DNA from: Mycobacterium sp. 852002-51057_SCH5723018
Lineage (GTDB): Bacteria > Actinomycetota > Actinomycetes > Mycobacteriales > Mycobacteriaceae
DNA length: 64,000 bases
Assembly (NCBI RefSeq): GCF_001667035.1
Contig: NZ_LZIR01000070.1
Coordinates: 124,001 to 188,000 of the forward strand
Reading direction: 5' to 3'
Shown: one piece after another, positions 60,685-64,000 of the stretch
Position numbering within the stretch: position 1 is the stretch's first letter
Layout of the letters: every line of letters starts with the position of its first letter
Position numbers and translations under genes: made by a program
Notes under the pieces: generated by a model
The model's database searches: none
What the model saw: only the letters and a program-made list of their open reading frames with translations
Told to the model about the DNA's origin: nothing

Positions 60685-61947
60685 CTATCCGCTGCCGCCG
60701 TGCAGAAACGTGACGATCGCATCCACGATACGACTGGCCATCAGCGTCTTGGAGCCGTGCTGCAGCGCCGACTCCGTCCCGTCGGACGCCAGCAGCCAGC
60801 CGTCGTTGCTGTCCACCTCGAACGCCTTGTTGTCGCCGACGGCGTTGACCACCAACAGGTCACAGCCCTTGCGCCGCAGCTTCGCCCGCGCGTGGAACAG
60901 CACGTCGCCGTTGGCGTCGCCGGTCTCGGCGGCGAAGCCCACGATTGCCCGCATCCTGGGCAGCTGCCCGTGCGCGCGGGCCCGCACCGCGCCGGCCAGC
61001 ACGTCGTCATTGCGCACCAAGGTGATCAGCGGCGCGTCGTCCCGATCGTCGGGGCCCTTCTTGATCTTGGCGGCGGCGACCTGCGCGGGCCGGAAGTCGG
61101 CGACGGCGGCAGCCATCACCAGCACGTCCGCCTCGGGCGCGTGCTTGGACACCGCCTCGCCGAGTTGCTGCGCCGAGCTGACATGCACCACGTTGACGCC
61201 GGCGGGGTCGATCAGCCCGGCGTTGTGCCCGGCGATCAGCGTGACCTCGGCGCCGCGCTGGGCGGCGACCCGCGCCACCGCGTAGCCCTGCTTACCGGAG
61301 CTGCGGTTGCCGATGAAGCGCACCGGGTCGATCGGCTCGCGGGTGCCGCCGGCGGTGACCAGCAGCCGGCAGCCGGCCAGGTCGTACGGCAGGGCGTCGT
61401 GGCGCTCTAAGAGCAACTGGGCCAGCGTGGTGATCTCCTCGGCCTCAGGCAGCCTGCCCGCGCCGCTGTCGGTGCCGGTGAGGCGCCCGAATGCGGGTTC
61501 CAGCACCATCGCGCCGCGACGACGCAGCGTGGCCACGTTGTCGACGGTGGCCGGGTGCAACCACATCTCGGTGTGCATCGCCGGTGCGAACATGACCGGA
61601 CATCGCGCCGTCAGCAGCGTCGCGGTCAGCAGGTCGTCGGCCCGGCCGGACACCGCCCTGGCCAGCAGGTCGGCGGTCGCCGGCGCCACCACGACCAGGT
61701 CGGCCTGCTTGCCGAGCTGGACGTGCGGGACCTCGGGGACATCATCGAAGACGCCGGTGTGCACCGGGTGGCCGGACAGCGCCTCAAAGGTGGCGGCCCC
61801 CACGAAACGCAGCGCGGATTCGGTCGGGATGACCCGGACCTCGTGGCCGGCCTCGGCGAGCTGGCGAACGACGGTGCAGGCCTTGTAGGCGGCGATGCCC
61901 CCGGAGACGCCGACTATGACCCGTTTGGCGATCCGCTTGCGGTCCAC
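60685..61947 (-). CDS. coaBC: Phosphopantothenoylcysteine decarboxylase/synthetase CoaBC (Dfp)
   Basis: Bifunctional coenzyme A enzyme of 420 residues, equivalent to Rv1391. N-terminal CoaC flavoprotein domain: VGVSGGIAAYKAC, VVAPATADLLAR and the PAMHTEMW active-site loop. C-terminal CoaB domain: VTAGGTREPIDPVRFIGNRSSGKQG split around 190-214, and KIKKGPDD loop. GTG start. It follows rpoZ by 18 bases in the mihF-gmk-rpoZ-coaBC-metK series. Confidence 0.95.
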   Translation of the reverse strand: MDRKRIAKRVIVGVSGGIAAYKACTVVRQLAEAGHEVRVIPTESALRFVGAATFEALSGHPVHTGVFDDVPEVPHVQLGKQADLVVVAPATADLLARAVSGRADDLLTATLLTARCPVMFAPAMHTEMWLHPATVDNVATLRRRGAMVLEPAFGRLTGTDSGAGRLPEAEEITTLAQLLLERHDALPYDLAGCRLLVTAGGTREPIDPVRFIGNRSSGKQGYAVARVAAQRGAEVTLIAGHNAGLIDPAGVNVVHVSSAQQLGEAVSKHAPEADVLVMAAAVADFRPAQVAAAKIKKGPDDRDDAPLITLVRNDDVLAGAVRARAHGQLPRMRAIVGFAAETGDANGDVLFHARAKLRRKGCDLLVVNAVGDNKAFEVDSNDGWLLASDGTESALQHGSKTLMASRIVDAIVTFLHGGSG

Positions 61948-61965
61948 AGCGCCCCGCCTGCCCTG

Positions 61966-62310
<345 letters not shown>

Positions 62311-62376
62311 TTAGAGCCGTTCACGGCTCACATTTCGATGCTTGAATCTGATCTGGCGGCTGGTCCGGCCAGCGAT

Positions 62377-63006
62377 TCATGCCGGGCCCGGCGCAGTTTC
62401 CACCAGCAAGGATACCAATTCGGCGCACGCGGACTCCAATCGACTGTTGACCACGACCTCGTCGAAGTCGTCCTGGGCCGCCATTTCGACGCGGGCGGTG
62501 TCCAGGCGGCGCCGCATCGCCTCGGGTGTCTCGGTGCCGCGGCCGACCAGCCTGGCTTGCAGATCCTCCCAGCTGGGAGGCGCCAGAAACACCGTGACGA
62601 CCTCGGGCATCGCCTTCTTGATCGCCCGGGCACCGGCCAGGTCGACCTCGATCAGCACGGGTAGCCCGGACGCGGTGGCGGCCCGGACGGGCTCGGCCAG
62701 CGTGCCCGATCGGTGCAGCCCGCCATGGATCTCGGCCCACTCCAGCAGGGCACCCCGGTCGATCAGCTGCTGGAAACGGTCGGGTGTGACGAAGTGGTAG
62801 TCGACGCCGTCCACCTCGCCCGGACGCGGCGCCCTGGTGGTGGCCGAGACGCTGAACTGCAGGTTGGGAATCCGCTCGCGCAGACACCGGACCACGGTCG
62901 ACTTGCCGACCGCGGAAGGACCGGACAGCACGACCACACGGCCGGTGCCCGGTCCCCCGGGGCGGCTGGCCTGATGGCCCGCCTCCTCAGGCCTTCCGGC
63001 CTGCAT
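62377..63006 (-). CDS. gmk: Guanylate kinase
   Basis: Phosphorylates GMP to GDP. 209 residues with an extended N-terminus as in other mycobacteria. P-loop [16 protein letters not shown] near 28-43, GMP-binding [17 protein letters not shown] and YHFVTPDRF. It starts 11 bases after the mihF stop and precedes rpoZ by 87 bases. Confidence 0.96.
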   Translation of the reverse strand: MQAGRPEEAGHQASRPGGPGTGRVVVLSGPSAVGKSTVVRCLRERIPNLQFSVSATTRAPRPGEVDGVDYHFVTPDRFQQLIDRGALLEWAEIHGGLHRSGTLAEPVRAATASGLPVLIEVDLAGARAIKKAMPEVVTVFLAPPSWEDLQARLVGRGTETPEAMRRRLDTARVEMAAQDDFDEVVVNSRLESACAELVSLLVETAPGPA

Positions 63007-63017
63007 CGTCGGGCGGG

Positions 63018-63332
63018 CTAGGAGCCGAACTTTTCCAGCAGGGCCTTGCGCTGCCGGTCGCCCAGGCCGCGCAGGCGGCGGGTGGGGGCGATCTCCAGCT
63101 CGGTCATGATTTCCTGCGCCTTGACCTTGCCCACCTTCGGCAATGCTTCAAGCAGCGCAGACACCTTCATCTTGCCCAGCACTTCGTCGCTCTCGGCGTC
63201 CTTGAGCACTTGGGAGAGGTTGGTGCCGCCGCGCTTGAGCCGGTCCTTCAGCTCTGCTCGCGCTCGACGTGCGGCAGCCGCCTTCTCCAACGCGGCCGCG
63301 CGCTGCTCGTCGGTCAACTGGGGAAGGGCCAC
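63018..63332 (-). CDS. mihF: Mycobacterial integration host factor mIHF
   Basis: Nucleoid-associated DNA-binding protein of 104 residues, equivalent to the true N-terminus of Rv1388. It is unrelated to E. coli IHF and was found as the host factor for L5 phage integration. The lysine/arginine-rich N-terminal helix ([20 protein letters not shown]) is followed by an H2TH-like domain ([33 protein letters not shown]). GTG 63332 has GGAGGA five bases upstream, which decides the start over the longer frame. Confidence 0.95.
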   Translation of the reverse strand: MALPQLTDEQRAAALEKAAAARRARAELKDRLKRGGTNLSQVLKDAESDEVLGKMKVSALLEALPKVGKVKAQEIMTELEIAPTRRLRGLGDRQRKALLEKFGS

Positions 63333-63764
63333 AATTCCTCCGTATCTGATCAAGCGATCTGAATCGATCTCTTTGTCTCTGCCGGGTACTTCTGCCAGCG
63401 GAGACGACCGTACTCAGCCTTCCTGACGAAATCTAACCCGCCCCCCTGGTTAATGGGCCAAAAGCCCAGCATGGGCGCGACGGGTAGCGCCCATGGACGG
63501 TGTTCGCGGCATCGCTGGGGAAGGTTTCGCGGGGGTGCGGGGTGATGCTCGCTGGTACCCGCGATAGCCTTCCCACCTGCGGTTTTAGGTCGCCGCAAGC
63601 CGTGGCGGCGGTCGCTGCGGACGCCGGCCGGGGGTAGCCACAATCGGTCGTGCCCCGCATCACGGATTTTCCCGCCGCGTGTCGCGCGTGTCGCGTCGGC
63701 GTCAAGCCGCAGGTCGGCGCCCGTGGCCAGCCACGTTTCAGCGAATGCCCAGCGACATATCGGC
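63333..63764. other. 432-base intergenic region upstream of mihF
   Basis: Divergent region between mihF and the helix-turn-helix/Mop gene. Short frames on both strands lack ribosome sites and look like chance. A GGGCGC...GCGCCC pair near 63474-63493 could form a small hairpin. A long mihF leader is possible; no RNA family was recognised. Confidence 0.5.
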
Positions 63765-63770
63765 TACGAT
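63765..63770 (+). promoter_or_regulatory. -10 element of the helix-turn-helix/Mop gene, leaderless type
   Basis: TACGAT, seven bases before GTG 63778. It selects that codon over the GTG at 63772. Confidence 0.45.
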
Positions 63771-63777
63771 CGTGCCC

Positions 63778-64000
63778 GTGCCGAACCTGCGCATCCGTCA
63801 GGCGGCTGAGCTGCTGGGCGTCAGCGACGACACCGTCCGCCGTTGGATCAACCAGGGCACGTTGACGGTCAGCCATGACGCGGTCGGCCGCAAGGTCATC
63901 GCCAGCGAGGATCTGGCCGAGTTCTCCCGCAACAACGCACCCGCCCCGCCGCCGGATCCGCTCAGCATCGGCAGCTCGGCCCGGAACCGGTTCGTCGGCC
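63778..64000 (+). CDS. Helix-turn-helix molybdenum-pterin-binding (Mop/TOBE) protein, 3' cut
   Basis: The first 74 residues are visible before the window ends. An excisionase/MerR-like helix-turn-helix (LRIRQAAELLGVSDDTVRRW, residues 4-23) is followed by a short wing (GRKVIASEDLAEFS) and a Pro-rich linker, then LSIGSSARNRFVG, the typical opening of a TOBE/Mop molybdate- or molybdopterin-binding domain. The full protein should be about 130-140 residues and may sense molybdate. A phage excisionase is less likely because of the SARNRF motif. Confidence 0.8.
   Translation, partial: MPNLRIRQAAELLGVSDDTVRRWINQGTLTVSHDAVGRKVIASEDLAEFSRNNAPAPPPDPLSIGSSARNRFVG

Noticed and set aside
63354..63643. Upstream extension or separate gene ahead of mihF
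   Set aside because: The frame is not continuous with mihF, lacks a ribosome site, and the GGAGGA site supports GTG 63332 as the mihF start.

Overview
The window is GC-rich chromosomal DNA of a slow-growing Mycobacterium, most likely an M. avium complex or related species. Nearly every gene has a recognisable counterpart in the M. tuberculosis stretch Rv1388 to Rv1457c, in the same order but presented here in inverted orientation. The PE_PGRS genes that flank ctaB in M. tuberculosis are absent, and phosphoenolpyruvate carboxylase (ppc), which is recalled as missing from M. tuberculosis, lies next to secG. No tRNA, rRNA, insertion sequence, prophage, CRISPR array or PE/PPE gene was seen.

Layout: 1-4382 holds an ABC-2 permease (cut by the left edge), a haem A synthase, a shortened ATP-grasp-like protein, a quinone oxidoreductase and haem O synthase ctaB. 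4641-11509 is the pentose phosphate operon tkt-tal-zwf-opcA-pgl with a coiled-coil tail gene. 11514-16692 is more variable: a DUF1206 membrane protein, a phospholipase-D-like gene bracketed by two copies of the ppc 3' end, ppc itself, and an SPW-repeat protein. 16859-20216 (minus strand) is gap-pgk-tpiA-secG. 20512-31499 is an envelope and lipid region: a repetitive Pro/Gly/Val-rich secreted protein, an L,D-transpeptidase, a DUF3556 membrane protein paired with a phytoene-dehydrogenase-like flavoprotein, an acyltransferase-FadD12-LipO operon and a WS/DGAT acyltransferase.

31521-36419 (minus) is the tightly coupled set uvrC-rapZ-yvcK-whiA, each joined to the next by a 4-base start/stop overlap. 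36467-46175 is the riboflavin region (ribA2, ribH, ribC, ribG), interrupted by a small accessory patch of two secreted proteins and a DUF4239 membrane protein, and by the lprG-P55 lipid export operon. 46172-52626 carries rpe, fmu, fmt, a MarR regulator, priA and a YhhN-family membrane protein. 52625-58731 holds the esterases lipI and nlhH, an AraC regulator divergent from cyp132, and a Baeyer-Villiger-type monooxygenase. 58812-64000 has a PNPOx-fold protein, metK, coaBC, rpoZ, gmk, mihF, and the start of a helix-turn-helix/Mop-type protein that runs off the right edge.

At about fourteen genes a TANNNT -10 hexamer lies six or seven bases before the start codon, the arrangement of leaderless mycobacterial transcripts. 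The most unusual features are the duplicated ppc 3' end around the PLD-like gene, a GC-rich palindromic repeat family found between three convergent gene pairs (once as a 55-bp triplicate), and the shared CATG start with overlapping -10 hexamers between lipI and the YhhN gene.
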